Positions 25,326 through 35,811 of a DNA stretch of 64,000 bases are shown piece after piece. The notes beneath the pieces are model-generated. The model made no database searches and was not told where the DNA came from. It saw nothing but the letters and a program-made list of their open reading frames with translations. Source of the DNA: Hofstenia miamia (Eukaryota > Xenacoelomorpha > Acoela); contig SCFE01000091.1 in assembly GCA_004352715.1 (NCBI GenBank), forward strand, positions 580,431 through 644,430, in the 5' to 3' direction. The translations under genes and the position numbers were made by a program. Numbering within the stretch: position 1 is the first letter of the stretch; every line of letters starts with the position of its first letter.

Positions 25326-25690
25326 GGCGCCAGCCCCAGACCATGCCAAAGAGCTGTTGATCGAAACAGATTTTCCTGACAGGAACTGAATTCCCATCAC
25401 CATCAATAGCTGTAACATCAAACCCACAGTTGACACTGGCGCTTCAATCTCGATCATAGCTGATACATGTGCACAAAACATAGGTTGGACACGGGAAACA
25501 TAACCTCAAACGAATCTCGACTAATAAGAGCCTCAGACGAGTATGTTAATGTTATAGGTATCATAAAAGATGCATTGCTGTGGAAAATTTAAGACTCAAG
25601 CCCTTTCACTGGAGACTCATAAAGATAAAGGCGAAAAAACACATGTCTCAAATTACAGTTTTGAACAACCTTGCCACAATATGAGTTAAC
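25326..25690 (+). pseudogene. Retropepsin-like protease fragment of element 1
   Basis: The segment around 25400-25485 encodes NSCNIKPTVDTGASISIIAD, with the DTGA active-site motif of retroviral-type aspartic proteases. It is followed by stops within a few dozen codons. The rest of the protease, including the ILG-type motif, is not recognisable in a continuous frame. Confidence 0.65.
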
Positions 25691-25699
25691 TATGGATTC

Positions 25700-26312
25700 A
25701 TGGCAATACTTAACAACTCCAACAGACACGTCTTTCTACAATTTAAGGATATCATAATCACTGGAATCCCACTGGAAAAATACGTAACCAAGAATAAACC
25801 AATTCTAATCTCTGATAAAGTAGGCAGTCCCAAACATCAATCGATCACTCCGCCTCTAACTAAATATTCACATCCTCACCTTACAGCAGAGGAAAGAGAT
25901 ACCATTAATGAAATACTTACTAAGAACACAGCCATCTTTAACAATGACGAAATCAGTGTTGGCAAAGCCATTGGTGTCAAATACTGCATAGAAACTACAT
26001 CCAACAAACCTATATGACAATCATGCAGACGGGTACCACCTCAAATGCAAGAACAGTACGCAAAGACAATATCAGATCGCCTCAACAATGGAATCATTGG
26101 AAGATGTCAAAGTCTGTACGCATTCCCAACAGTCTTCATCAAACAGGGCGACAAACATCGACTGTGCATAGACTTCTGCCAACTAAATGAAGTAACCAAA
26201 AATGAAGCATATCCTCCACCACGCGTCGACAACATCTTATATGACGCAGCACAATTTAAGCTCTTCTCGACATTGGATTTATGCAATGATTATTACATTG
26301 TTTCACTGAAAG
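25700..26312 (+). pseudogene. Reverse transcriptase N-terminal part of element 1, truncated
   Basis: The pre-RT region contains LTAEERDTINEILTKNTAIF. After one stop near 26017, RT fingers motifs follow: AFPTVFIKQGDKHRLCIDFC, then FSTLDLCNDYYIV, which covers the first catalytic Asp region. The frame then runs straight into LTR sequence at 26291-26312. The YxDD box, RNase H and integrase are absent, so the element is internally deleted as well as interrupted. Confidence 0.85.
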
Positions 26313-26463
26313 AACTAATGCTGTTAATCTCCGCTAACTACGTTCTAAATTCTGGTGCATGGAATTTCTTTGCCTACTTGATAGTAGATACTTAATCCTT
26401 CAGCCTGCTATAACTCTACTGTTTATTCTACTTACTCTACAGTTATACTAACCCTGCTGATGC
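26313..26463 (+). mobile_element. Truncated 3' LTR of element 1
   Basis: About 150 bp match 23656-23793 (shared blocks include CTAATGCTGTTAATCTCC and GGTGCATGGAATTTC), with a small insertion near 26420. Only the 3' part of the LTR remains. Its right edge runs into (TA)n at 26464-26480. Confidence 0.85.
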
Positions 26464-26652
26464 TATATATATATATATATCAGTGCCGTCAAATCCCATA
26501 AAATTCAGGGGCTTGAATTTTGAAAATTATATATATATNNNNNNNNNNNNNNNNNNNNNNNNNNNNNNNNNNNNNNNNNNNNNNNNNNNNNNNNNNNNNN
26601 NNNNNNNNNNNNNNNNNNNNNNNNNNNNNNTATATATATATATATAGAAGAT
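26464..26652. repeat. (TA)n tracts around a 92-N gap
   Basis: TA tracts at 26464-26480 and about 26529-26538, N at 26539-26630, and TA at 26631-26646. The intervening CAGTGCCGTCAAATCCCATA at 26481-26500 looks like the end of another DNA transposon, but nothing else of it is visible. Confidence 0.8.
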
Positions 26653-27122
26653 TCGAATTTTGATAATTGTGGCAAAATTTTTAGTAGTGCACCCAGTGAA
26701 GAAGCTAACATATTAGAATACATTTAGAAATAAAACTTGACCCTATTTTTTTGTACTGCCATGATAGATTTGGCCAACTTCCCGACTGTAGGCCTCGAAG
26801 ATCACGTTTTTCGTTTGAAATTTGCCCAGTTCAGCATATATATTATGCTTCAAATGAACTAGTTGCGAAAAAATTAAAAGTCCAGTGGTTCACTAGGGGA
26901 AGCAAATCGTTGTTGGAAGTTTATAAAAAGAGCAAAGACTTTCCATAGCAAGAAACAATGGCAGGAATATTGTGGTTGTATCAGGATTTGAAAAACGTAG
27001 TTTATCATGCTGTATATACTGATCTTATTGGGCTTCAAAAAGGTCAATGATTTGTGTCTGTTAGATTTTCAAACCGAATTTATCTAAAAGCTGCCTTTCT
27101 AAAAATCGATTTTACTGCAAGA
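26653..27122. other. Non-coding region, nothing identified
   Basis: An ORF at 26751-26948 (VQWFTRGSKSLLEVYKKSKD near its end) has no recognised family and no clear splice context. Confidence 0.4.
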
Positions 27123-27126
27123 ACTA

Positions 27127-28003
27127 CAGTATTTGCCAAAAAATATCCCAATAGAGCACAAAGAGATCCGATTATGGCATCAGGAAATCAATATTGAGAT
27201 TGAAATATCCAATTAAGGCTTTTAAAAATCAGAATTGGGCATGAAAAGATCAGAGTAAGGCAATTAGTCATCCAATTAATACAAACAAATATCCGATAAA
27301 ATTATTTGAACTGAACTCGACCAAAAAGTATATATATATACCAAGATGAGAATTATTGTTCTATCGTTTTTAAACTTATTATACCAAAGTGAATACATTG
27401 TTGTTACAAAAACAGTTCTTTATTTCAAATTTTTTATCACAAGTTTATCAGCAAAAGTGGGAGCCCTTCATCTGAACTGTCTATATTTTAATTTTGAAGG
27501 CGATACGTTAAGAATAAGTTTAGATATTGCCAAGCAACAAAACTGCAACACTTTCATTATATTTTTTGTCGAATCTCACTGTTTTTGTAACAAATACAAA
27601 TCAAAGATTGATAATGAGTGCAATTTTTTTGAACCTGAGAATAATAAACCATAGATAACTACTGTACATGTATTCATATACCTTACATATACTTTCATAC
27701 CGCTTGTTCTCAAGTTCACCAGCTGCTGGAAAATACATTTTTTTGCATGTTTCATTTGCACAAAATGTGCACATCTTATTTACTGAAGTCATCCTCAAAA
27801 ATTGCCAATTTGATTATCTGTTCAATGTATATAGTGTTTTTCATAATGATACATGTTGCATATTTTTTTGCACAATTGGGACGTTTGTTTGCCTTATTCG
27901 GATCTTCTAATCCCTATGAAGATCTTTTTGTGCTTTATTGGGATCTCCTAAACACTACATGGATCACTTTGTGCTCTATTGTGATATGTTTTGGCAAATA
28001 CTG
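27127..28003. mobile_element. 877-bp non-autonomous DNA transposon with 21-bp subterminal iterons
   Basis: The terminal inverted repeats begin CAGTATTTGCCAAAA on the left and end with its complement (TTTTGGCAAATACTG) on the right. Each is flanked by TA (27125-27126 and 28004-28005), which fits a Tc1/mariner-like TA target. Inside each end lies an array of degenerate units around ATCCnAATAnnGCA. On the left the unit T falls at 27146, 27167, 27188, 27208, 27229, 27250, 27271 and 27292. On the right the inverted units fall at 27984, 27963, 27943, 27922, 27902, 27881 and 27860. Spacing is 20-21 bp throughout. The central ORF at 27346-27654 matches nothing I know. It is probably a MITE mobilised in trans. 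Confidence 0.8.
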
Positions 28004-28005
28004 TA

Positions 28006-28285
28006 GTTGATCCACTTATCATTAGTTCCCTAAGCAACCTAACTTTTGCTTAGCAATTCCAAAAATTAAAGACAATTTTGGCAAGCATCCGAAAAATGGG
28101 CATACAATGTGCTTTAGGATTTGGGCCAGGTTGAGCAGAACTTCGGTCAAGATTTTCTGCCCAAGTCCATCTTTGGTTTCATTTGCGGTAATAGTCATTA
28201 GCAATGAAAAGATTGATGATTAGTCTATCTCACGTGAGCATCATGGAAATTGTGGGTCATATATTTTCTTTAGTTGTTTATAACT
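28006..28285. other. Non-coding spacer
   Basis: Nothing recognisable between the 877-bp element and the hAT-like remnant. Confidence 0.4.
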
Positions 28286-28562
28286 AATTGGTACTGGGCC
28301 GCGGAAGAAATAGTTTAGGAACATAGTTTGCATACATGTGTACAGTTTTTAAAGCACTTTATCTCAGTTTAAACGCTTTGTCATACGATGAGTCATACAT
28401 TTTGTAAGCTTAGTCACTAGTGTTGTAAGTAACTTTTCATGTTATGTTATGTTGTTGGTACGATGGTACATGTAAGTTGCAAGTAAGCAATCTACCTCCA
28501 GGCCGCGGTAAAATTGTCTAACGTTTACCGGTCCGCGGCAACAAAGAGGTTGGGGACCACTG
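28286..28562. mobile_element. hAT-like transposon end
   Basis: The right terminus, read on the minus strand from 28562, is CAGTGGTCCCCAACCTCTTT followed by GCCGCGGACCGG. This is the well-known type of hAT/Charlie inverted-repeat end. A second, more diverged block in the same orientation lies at 28292-28332 (GGTACTGGGCCGCGG, then GTTTAGGAAC), so two related ends are in tandem rather than inverted. No transposase is present. Confidence 0.6.
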
Positions 28563-29600
28563 GTTTATATGGCATAATATGCTTGATTTAATCATTTAAT
28601 TTAATGGATAAGAAATGCGCTAGATTGAAAGCTAAAAATTGTAAAGAATTGTGCAAATTCTCTTGAAATCGTGCTGTGCCAAAACTAAATTTTAGAAAAT
28701 CCATGCTTTGCCGTGTTTAAGACCCACAATACCGTGCTTCCAAAAACCAGCTATGGTTGCAGCTGTGAGTTGCACCTCCTTAGGTGGAACCCGTGCCTCC
28801 GGAAGTTCAATACTAGATTCAGCGCTGAGTGCACCTGATCAGAATAGACTGTAATTGTAAGATCGTACAAACTACTACTACGATAACAATGTTTTATTAA
28901 GAGATTTATATCTAATTTATGTATTAATAGGCACTGCAATAAACTAAATAATCGATTGTTAAGCAAATAATAACACTCTTTTATCGAAAAAGGATTTGGA
29001 ATAAAATCTTGCTATGATTTTAGACCAAATTATGAGTACAACTGACTTACAGCAGCTTTGGTGGCTATTATTTTTATTAATACATCTAAAGAAAAACATT
29101 TTACTTATAGTAAGATATTCATTGCATGCTAATGATAGCTAAAATGCTCATAGAATTGTATTAAATATGATCAAAACACACAAAATAAAGGTTGAAATAG
29201 TAAACAAAATAGTTATATATTAAATTTCAGTATTTTTATGTTTGAAGTTCTTAATTTGTCGACTTTCATTAACCATCCTTAGAAAAGGCTCAATAACGAA
29301 ATTTAAGAATATGCAAGACAGAGGACACCCCTGACTTACGCCTCTTCCCACATGGATCGATGGTGAAATGTGACTATTTAACAGCAAATATGAGGTGTTC
29401 TTATTTTATAAACACTTAGGCATTTTTATATTTGTGAAGGAAGACCCATTCTGAAAGAACATCAAAAAGAAAACTGTGGCTGATTTTTAGTATTAGGCTT
29501 TGTTGTAATTGTAATTTAAAATAACAAGAGTAATATTACTTGCGGACGTGTGCCTAATTTCTGCAATGCATTGTAGAGTAACAATGCTTAGACCAGGTAT
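28563..29600. other. Non-coding region
   Basis: No gene is supported. A minus-strand ORF at 28751-28966 lacks a recognised domain. Confidence 0.4.
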
Positions 29601-29607
29601 CCAACAT

Positions 29608-29708
29608 GATTAATCGTCAACGCGATTAATCAAGATTAATCGGATGGATTAATATATCGTGCTTGTCAAGTAGATTAGATTAATCGTAGACAGCGTGCTC
29701 GATTAATC
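29608..29708. repeat. Cluster of GATTAATC sites
   Basis: Perfect GATTAATC at 29608, 29624, 29634, 29678 and 29701, and GATTAAT at 29647: six sites in 101 bp. The site is palindromic. It may be a transposon subterminal repeat cluster or a homotypic homeodomain-type binding cluster. Confidence 0.7.
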
Positions 29709-29715
29709 TAGATTT

Positions 29716-30345
29716 TTCTATACCTAGTGACAAAAAAATGGCACAAAAATCAAATTTTCAAACTCAATTTCCAAAAGTTGATAAGAGATAAAAACATAAA
29801 ATTTGAATATAAAATAGAAATTTGCGATGTACATCAACGTTATGGGTTAATAAGGGATTGCTTGTCCAGAATTGGAGACACAGGGTTCCAAGCGACGAGG
29901 GATGGATTCCATCAATTTTTTTTGAATTTTGCGAGAATTGTTTCCAGCAACTATCCTCAAAGCGTTTTCTAATTCCTCAATTGTCTTCGGGTACAGCTTC
30001 TCTATCTCATGCTTCATAATTGCCCAGAGATTTTCAATGGGAGACAGGTCAGGACTGTTGGGAGGCCACTGAATTGGTTGCACTAAATTAACACTAAACC
30101 AAGAATGAGTTTTGTTTGAAGTATGCACTCTTGCCCCGTCTTGTTGCAGTAGCCAATTGTCAGGGTAAATTGTGTTAACATAGGGCATGAACTCCTCTAA
30201 AATTGTGATATATTTATCAGAGTCAACATTGCCTTTTATTACAGTAATGTAGAAACCTTTGTGAGAAAGTGTACCCCATACCATCACATGAGGTGAACAC
30301 TTATTCATACGTTTTTGTAGGGTTCTACCAACTTTGCACCAATAT
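29716..30345 (-). pseudogene. Tc1-like transposase, 5'-truncated
   Basis: This encoded the C-terminal catalytic half of a Tc1 (DD34E) transposase. The minus-strand frame 30308-29847 contains SPHVMVWGTLSHKGFY, LLQQDGARVHTS (second Asp) and WPPNSPDLSPIENLW (Glu), with 34 residues between the Asp and the Glu. In the same frame, sequence up to about 30340 (VGRTLQKRM) belongs to the family. The first catalytic Asp and the N-terminal helix-turn-helix DNA-binding part are missing. CTAGTGACAAAAAAATGGCA near 29724-29743 looks like the 3' terminal inverted repeat. No matching 5' terminus was found, so it is a truncated, dead copy. Confidence 0.85.
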
Positions 30346-31299
30346 GAACCCCATAAATTTCAACAAAATTTCACGCATGCGTTTGTACCTTCAATTTATA
30401 AGTCTGAGGAACCTTCAATTTAAGTCTTATGAATGAAATAATTACCGAACTTTGCTTGGCAAATACTCCTTTCTCAGGACCTACATTTGCAAATTCTAAT
30501 ATTTCTGCATGGGTTCCATATAATGAAATTTAAACAAAAAATGAGGTATAAAATGTACCACTAAGGGCAATTTTAAAATTAACAGGGAACCCTCAGTTTT
30601 TGCTCATTAAGAATGCCGGAAAGACAGTAAACCCATATACTAAACTGCTATAATAGTCTACATTTGCAAATTCGAATTTTCTCCTTCATTCTAAGGATGA
30701 TTTACTTGTATTAAGATAAGAAAAAATTTTTGCCATCTAGCATTTGAAATGTATTATAGATTTCACTCGTGAGTGCACAAATTTCTCCATATGGGGTGAG
30801 TGGGTTGGGTACAGTTTAATAAGACTTTGCTGCAATGGGTGTGGTTTGGGTAAATATTTTCAAAAGTGCGAGTAAATTTGTGGGTATGATTTAACATTTC
30901 TTTCTAATATGCTGTCATGGGTAGAATCAGCAAGAGGCTGGTGAGTCATCAGTCAGATCACGATCTGCCTATGATTATAAGAGGCCCTATTCTGACTATA
31001 TAATAATAAATATGCTGCTTAGGGTAGTAATTTAATAACAATAGTCTATCTAGGTACAGTACCTTAGCCAGAGGCTGATCAGAAAACACTTATATTTCTT
31101 CACCACAAGAGTTGCCATTAAAGGAGATGATATCATCTTTAACTGGTGCTTTAAGTTGAACACTATTATTGTAATAAACCTACTACACAGCTCACATGTA
31201 ATAATATAAGTAGTTATAAGTATACCTGTAAAAAATAAGAGGCTATCCAATAAACAATAAAATGTTTTATATCCGTCATATAGTGGTATAAACGTTGCA
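30346..31299. other. Non-coding region
   Basis: Nothing supported; G/T-rich patches at 30790-30890 may be degraded repeat. Confidence 0.4.
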
Positions 31300-31301
31300 A
31301 G

Positions 31302-31390
31302 ACGTCTTTGGTGCAGGTCAAGTAGACTATCGTATTTTTTGAAATCTGTTTTCAGCTTGTTTTGTTCAGTTTTTCAAGATCATTCCAAAT
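31302..31390 (+). repeat. Dispersed repeat, partner of 43262-43345
   Basis: GGTGCAGGTCAAGTAGA and GTTTTCAGCTTGTTTT with intervening sequence recur in reverse complement at 43262-43345, at roughly 85% identity by eye over about 85 bp. Unknown family. Confidence 0.65.
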
Positions 31391-31732
31391 ATGCCATTTT
31401 TAATTGTGACGAACTCTTATTTTTTTAGTTATTTGAGTGAATATTTTAAATTTCTTATAAAATTAGTAACGCTCTTGCTATTGTATGCAATGAGGTTAAA
31501 GCAACAAGTACAAAATATATTGAACATATTTAAAACAAAAGTGTTATCAATAATTATTGTCATGAAATGATTTGTACTGATTAAAGAATACGTTATTCAG
31601 AACAAACATGAATGTAGAATAACTTAATAACATTTGTTAATTAATCACTCTTGATGGCTCTTGATGGATATTTTGTGCCTTAATTACAATCAAAGTGCAA
31701 ACAAACTTCGTTGCTAAGTTATTCCTATCATC

Positions 31733-31857
31733 ATGCGACAGCAAATGGTGGCTTTTGGTGCTGCCCTTCTCTCATTACTTCGGCTAATATCAATTTTTTC
31801 ATTATTGGATATACCAAATGGCAACACTGTGGTGACAAAAATTATAAACATTGGTAC
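31733..31857 (+). CDS. Possible signal-peptide first exon, unknown gene
   Basis: From ATG 31733 the frame encodes MRQQMVAFGAALLSLLRLIS, a good hydrophobic signal-like stretch, then NTVVTKIINIG. A consensus-like donor (G|gtacgt) follows at about 31853. A short basic start, a hydrophobic core and then a donor is the pattern of a first coding exon of a secreted or receptor protein. The KIINIG motif is reminiscent of the start of ligand-binding domains of glutamate-type receptors, but this is only a resemblance. No second exon was identified. Confidence 0.3.
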
Positions 31858-31859
31858 GT

Positions 31860-32067
31860 TAAAGAGTGTACGTTATTGTAGGCATTTATGTAATTTGCAA
31901 CCTTTAACCTTATCACACGATGGGTATGTTTCGCGTTGTCATAAATGAAATTGAGAGAAATGAGTCTCAATGAGGCCCGGGTCATCCCAGAGATCATTGA
32001 TGAGTTCATGTGGCGATTTGGTAAGTGCGGTTCTAGTTGCTGGAGAACCATATCTTCAATTGTTGAG

Positions 32068-32103
<36 letters not shown>

Positions 32104-32337
32104 TATTATCATCATAGTTGGCCCTAAGAGTGGGCAAACACATAGTGATAGCATAGTATCTATTCTCGTTTGGGTAAAACATCCTACAGAACTGCTTTGG
32201 CATAAACAATTTAGAGTAGTAAACAAGTATAACAGACTAGAATAACTACTGTGAATATGAACTCCAGTTACATATAAGAATACATGGCGATTAGTGCCAA
32301 AGCGAGACAACATAGCTGCCACCTAGAATGCACGAAA
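31860..32337. other. Non-coding region with (TA)n
   Basis: A (TA)n tract lies at 32071-32101. The IYIYIY ORFs crossing it are artefacts. Confidence 0.5.
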
Positions 32338-32452
32338 GTCTGGATCAACTAAACCCCAAAACTGAACGAAGTTAAGCAGCTTGTGTAGACAGTCAAGGAC
32401 TTCCTACGTCTGAACATGGCTCATGGCCATCTGAATATTGAGCATATATGAG
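32338..32452 (+). ncRNA. 5S rRNA-like fragment (pseudogene or SINE head)
   Basis: GAACGAAGTTAAGCAGC at 32364-32380 matches the internal promoter box A region of animal 5S rRNA (CGAAGTTAAGCAGC). An upstream GTCTGGATCA and a downstream CTGAATATTGAGC are weakly like the 5S start and end. The rest is diverged, so it would be a 5S pseudogene or a 5S-derived SINE. Confidence 0.3.
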
Positions 32453-32728
32453 AGCAAGAATAAACTGGGTATTGAACCAAAACAATTTATTAGCCATTTG
32501 CACACACTAGTTCCCTATTTATACAGATAGAATAGTAATATGTAATACACCTGCTGAGGCAGAACAAAAATTTAAACACTAAACAATTTGATTGGGTAGC
32601 TGAGTATATGCGGGAACGTGGCAGCAATTAGCATGAACAATGTAGAGGCGACTCCTAGCAGCGGCAAGATGATGTGTGTGGGAATTCTGTGCAGTGACAA
32701 AGGTCCCAATTGTACAATATATATATAT

Positions 32729-33728
32729 NNNNNNNNNNNNNNNNNNNNNNNNNNNNNNNNNNNNNNNNNNNNNNNNNNNNNNNNNNNNNNNNNNNNNNNN
32801 NNNNNNNNNNNNNNNNNNNNNNNNNNNNNNNNNNNNNNNNNNNNNNNNNNNNNNNNNNNNNNNNNNNNNNNNNNNNNNNNNNNNNNNNNNNNNNNNNNNN
32901 NNNNNNNNNNNNNNNNNNNNNNNNNNNNNNNNNNNNNNNNNNNNNNNNNNNNNNNNNNNNNNNNNNNNNNNNNNNNNNNNNNNNNNNNNNNNNNNNNNNN
33001 NNNNNNNNNNNNNNNNNNNNNNNNNNNNNNNNNNNNNNNNNNNNNNNNNNNNNNNNNNNNNNNNNNNNNNNNNNNNNNNNNNNNNNNNNNNNNNNNNNNN
33101 NNNNNNNNNNNNNNNNNNNNNNNNNNNNNNNNNNNNNNNNNNNNNNNNNNNNNNNNNNNNNNNNNNNNNNNNNNNNNNNNNNNNNNNNNNNNNNNNNNNN
33201 NNNNNNNNNNNNNNNNNNNNNNNNNNNNNNNNNNNNNNNNNNNNNNNNNNNNNNNNNNNNNNNNNNNNNNNNNNNNNNNNNNNNNNNNNNNNNNNNNNNN
33301 NNNNNNNNNNNNNNNNNNNNNNNNNNNNNNNNNNNNNNNNNNNNNNNNNNNNNNNNNNNNNNNNNNNNNNNNNNNNNNNNNNNNNNNNNNNNNNNNNNNN
33401 NNNNNNNNNNNNNNNNNNNNNNNNNNNNNNNNNNNNNNNNNNNNNNNNNNNNNNNNNNNNNNNNNNNNNNNNNNNNNNNNNNNNNNNNNNNNNNNNNNNN
33501 NNNNNNNNNNNNNNNNNNNNNNNNNNNNNNNNNNNNNNNNNNNNNNNNNNNNNNNNNNNNNNNNNNNNNNNNNNNNNNNNNNNNNNNNNNNNNNNNNNNN
33601 NNNNNNNNNNNNNNNNNNNNNNNNNNNNNNNNNNNNNNNNNNNNNNNNNNNNNNNNNNNNNNNNNNNNNNNNNNNNNNNNNNNNNNNNNNNNNNNNNNNN
33701 NNNNNNNNNNNNNNNNNNNNNNNNNNNN
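32729..33728. other. Assembly gap, exactly 1000 N
   Basis: Bordered by (TA)n on both sides (32718-32728 and 33729-33741). Confidence 0.99.
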
Positions 33729-33741
33729 TATATATATATAT

Positions 33742-35801
33742 TGGTCTTATTACTTGATATAACTGATTATGAAATATTTTCCCTACCTTATGCAAAATGA
33801 ACTAATATAAACTCAAAAAAAACAATAAAAATAGAAGGCTCTCATTCTTTGGTATTTGTCCTTTTATATGTTAGTTCTTAATAATACAGTGTATGGGCCC
33901 GGTTTGTATATAAACTCATTTTTATTTAAAGTAGGCATGAAAATAACTTGAGTGCCTTTGACAATTAATTTGAATCTTTTCAAGCAATAAAGAATTTATT
34001 TGTCGCATAAGTTTGGTGAACTGCAACTGCACTCTCATAAATTGACGTCAACATTTTATACGTCTCTCTACTTTAATTTATGTTTAACCTGATTAAGCTT
34101 TGGTGTCAATATTAATGAAAATAGTAAAAAAATCTAAATTTTGTTTAAAAAATTTGTAGTCCTATTCTATCTATATCTATAGGGTATAATCATTGGCTTC
34201 TTTATATTGTCCAATCATATTGCATATGAATTTAATACATATTGGGATTGACTTTTCGCATTTTTAACCAAATTGAATTATCTAATATAATATAAATATT
34301 AGATGCTTGTCAGTTTTTGTCATAATTAGTAATTATTAAACAGGTGAATTCATCTCAGTGCAACTTCCCTAGGTAAAGCATATATCTAAGCTAAGGAAAT
34401 ATCCTCAAACTAAACACAAAAATTTGTTTACATAAGAATATAAAAATTAGTCGCTAAATTTTATTCCTGTGTGTACTTGATGTAAAAATACAGAGTTTGT
34501 ACTAATCTTGTTGAATTCAGACAATCCACTTAAGCGAACTGAATTTGACCTTCAAATGAGAAAATTATAGAAATCTTGCAAAATTAATATATTTTGGAGA
34601 ATAACTATTAGATGTTCTTTATATAGTAACAGACTTGTTTAAAGTATTTTGACAGGTTGTTATTACCTCACCCGCTCATGTCATTGTCTCCACAAGAAAC
34701 CTATAAGCATCCTTGGTGCAGTCCACATGAATTAATTACATTGCTTTAATATATAAGCAAAAATCTTTGATCCCTATTTTGATACATGGCAAGGTTGATA
34801 CACATAAAAGCTGAAATTCATAATTTTAAATGTCAGTGCTCTTTCATTACTCACAATAAAAGTATTTACTGCTTCTAGAAAGTACAAATTTAATCAAAGA
34901 AGTGGAGGTGATTATATAAAATTTGATTAGTTTTAGAGTGATTTTATTACTGGTATAGTTTTCGATTAATTTTTCGAATATTCAAAACATAATTTTCAAA
35001 GTGTAAGAAATTAGGACTCGCAGCATGATTGATGAAGCTGGAATGACACATTATTTATAATTTATTGTCTGCAGAGCACAAACCAACTATTCCTACATTG
35101 CTCTATGACATACTCTTAAGTATTGCTTACTTAACCGGCAAACAACGTACATTCTGTTTTCATTCAGACTTCAAATTTAACTAATACTAAGAATATCATA
35201 TTTCATATTTTGAATGATTTATTAAAATTCATTTCCATACTGCATTTTTGAACGAATTAAGTACGTGAATAAACCTCAATACTACATAGTCAGGAAAATT
35301 TTAACATATGTGTGTACATGTACATGTAATGTAAGAACCAAAGGTATAAAATTGGTAGTATTCACGAAATCTATTGAATATTTGCAAATGGTTTACAGCA
35401 GATCTTTTGCATAAAAATGCTTGCATGCTCTGAGGTATGAGTACTAGTTTTCGGCTGAGATTTCTATTCCCATTGGACGGTAATCTTATGATTGTTAATG
35501 GGTGTACTACTAGCAAGCCTGCCAAATTTACAAGCATTGCTTTGTTGTTGCAAATAACTGGCAATGAGCGTATATTCAAGTTCTCCAACGTGTGTGCAGA
35601 GCAAAGGTATTCCAATCAGATAGTCTGAGAAAAAAATTCAGTGGTTATGATCACTAAGAAAAATTAGGAAAGTCATCAAATCTTATTACAAAAAATGTCC
35701 AACTTTCTAAGTAGCAATCAAAAGTTTAATAAGAGAGGAAATCCTTAACCTCCCTCTCTGCTGATCGAATAGGTTCAAGATATTGAGGTGGCTAAACTTT
35801 T
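33742..35801. other. AT-rich non-coding region
   Basis: No gene is supported. Overlapping open segments on both strands at 35301-35628 have slightly higher GC, but no recognised domain and no clear splice sites. TGACGTCA occurs near 34043. Confidence 0.45.
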
Positions 35802-35811
35802 AGTAACATTT

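Noticed and set aside
27346-27654. 102-codon ORF inside the 877-bp element
   Set aside because: No transposase motif; probably chance in the internal part of a non-autonomous element.
35301-35628. Overlapping ORFs on both strands
   Set aside because: No recognised domain, no splice signals that decide a strand; the composition alone is not enough.
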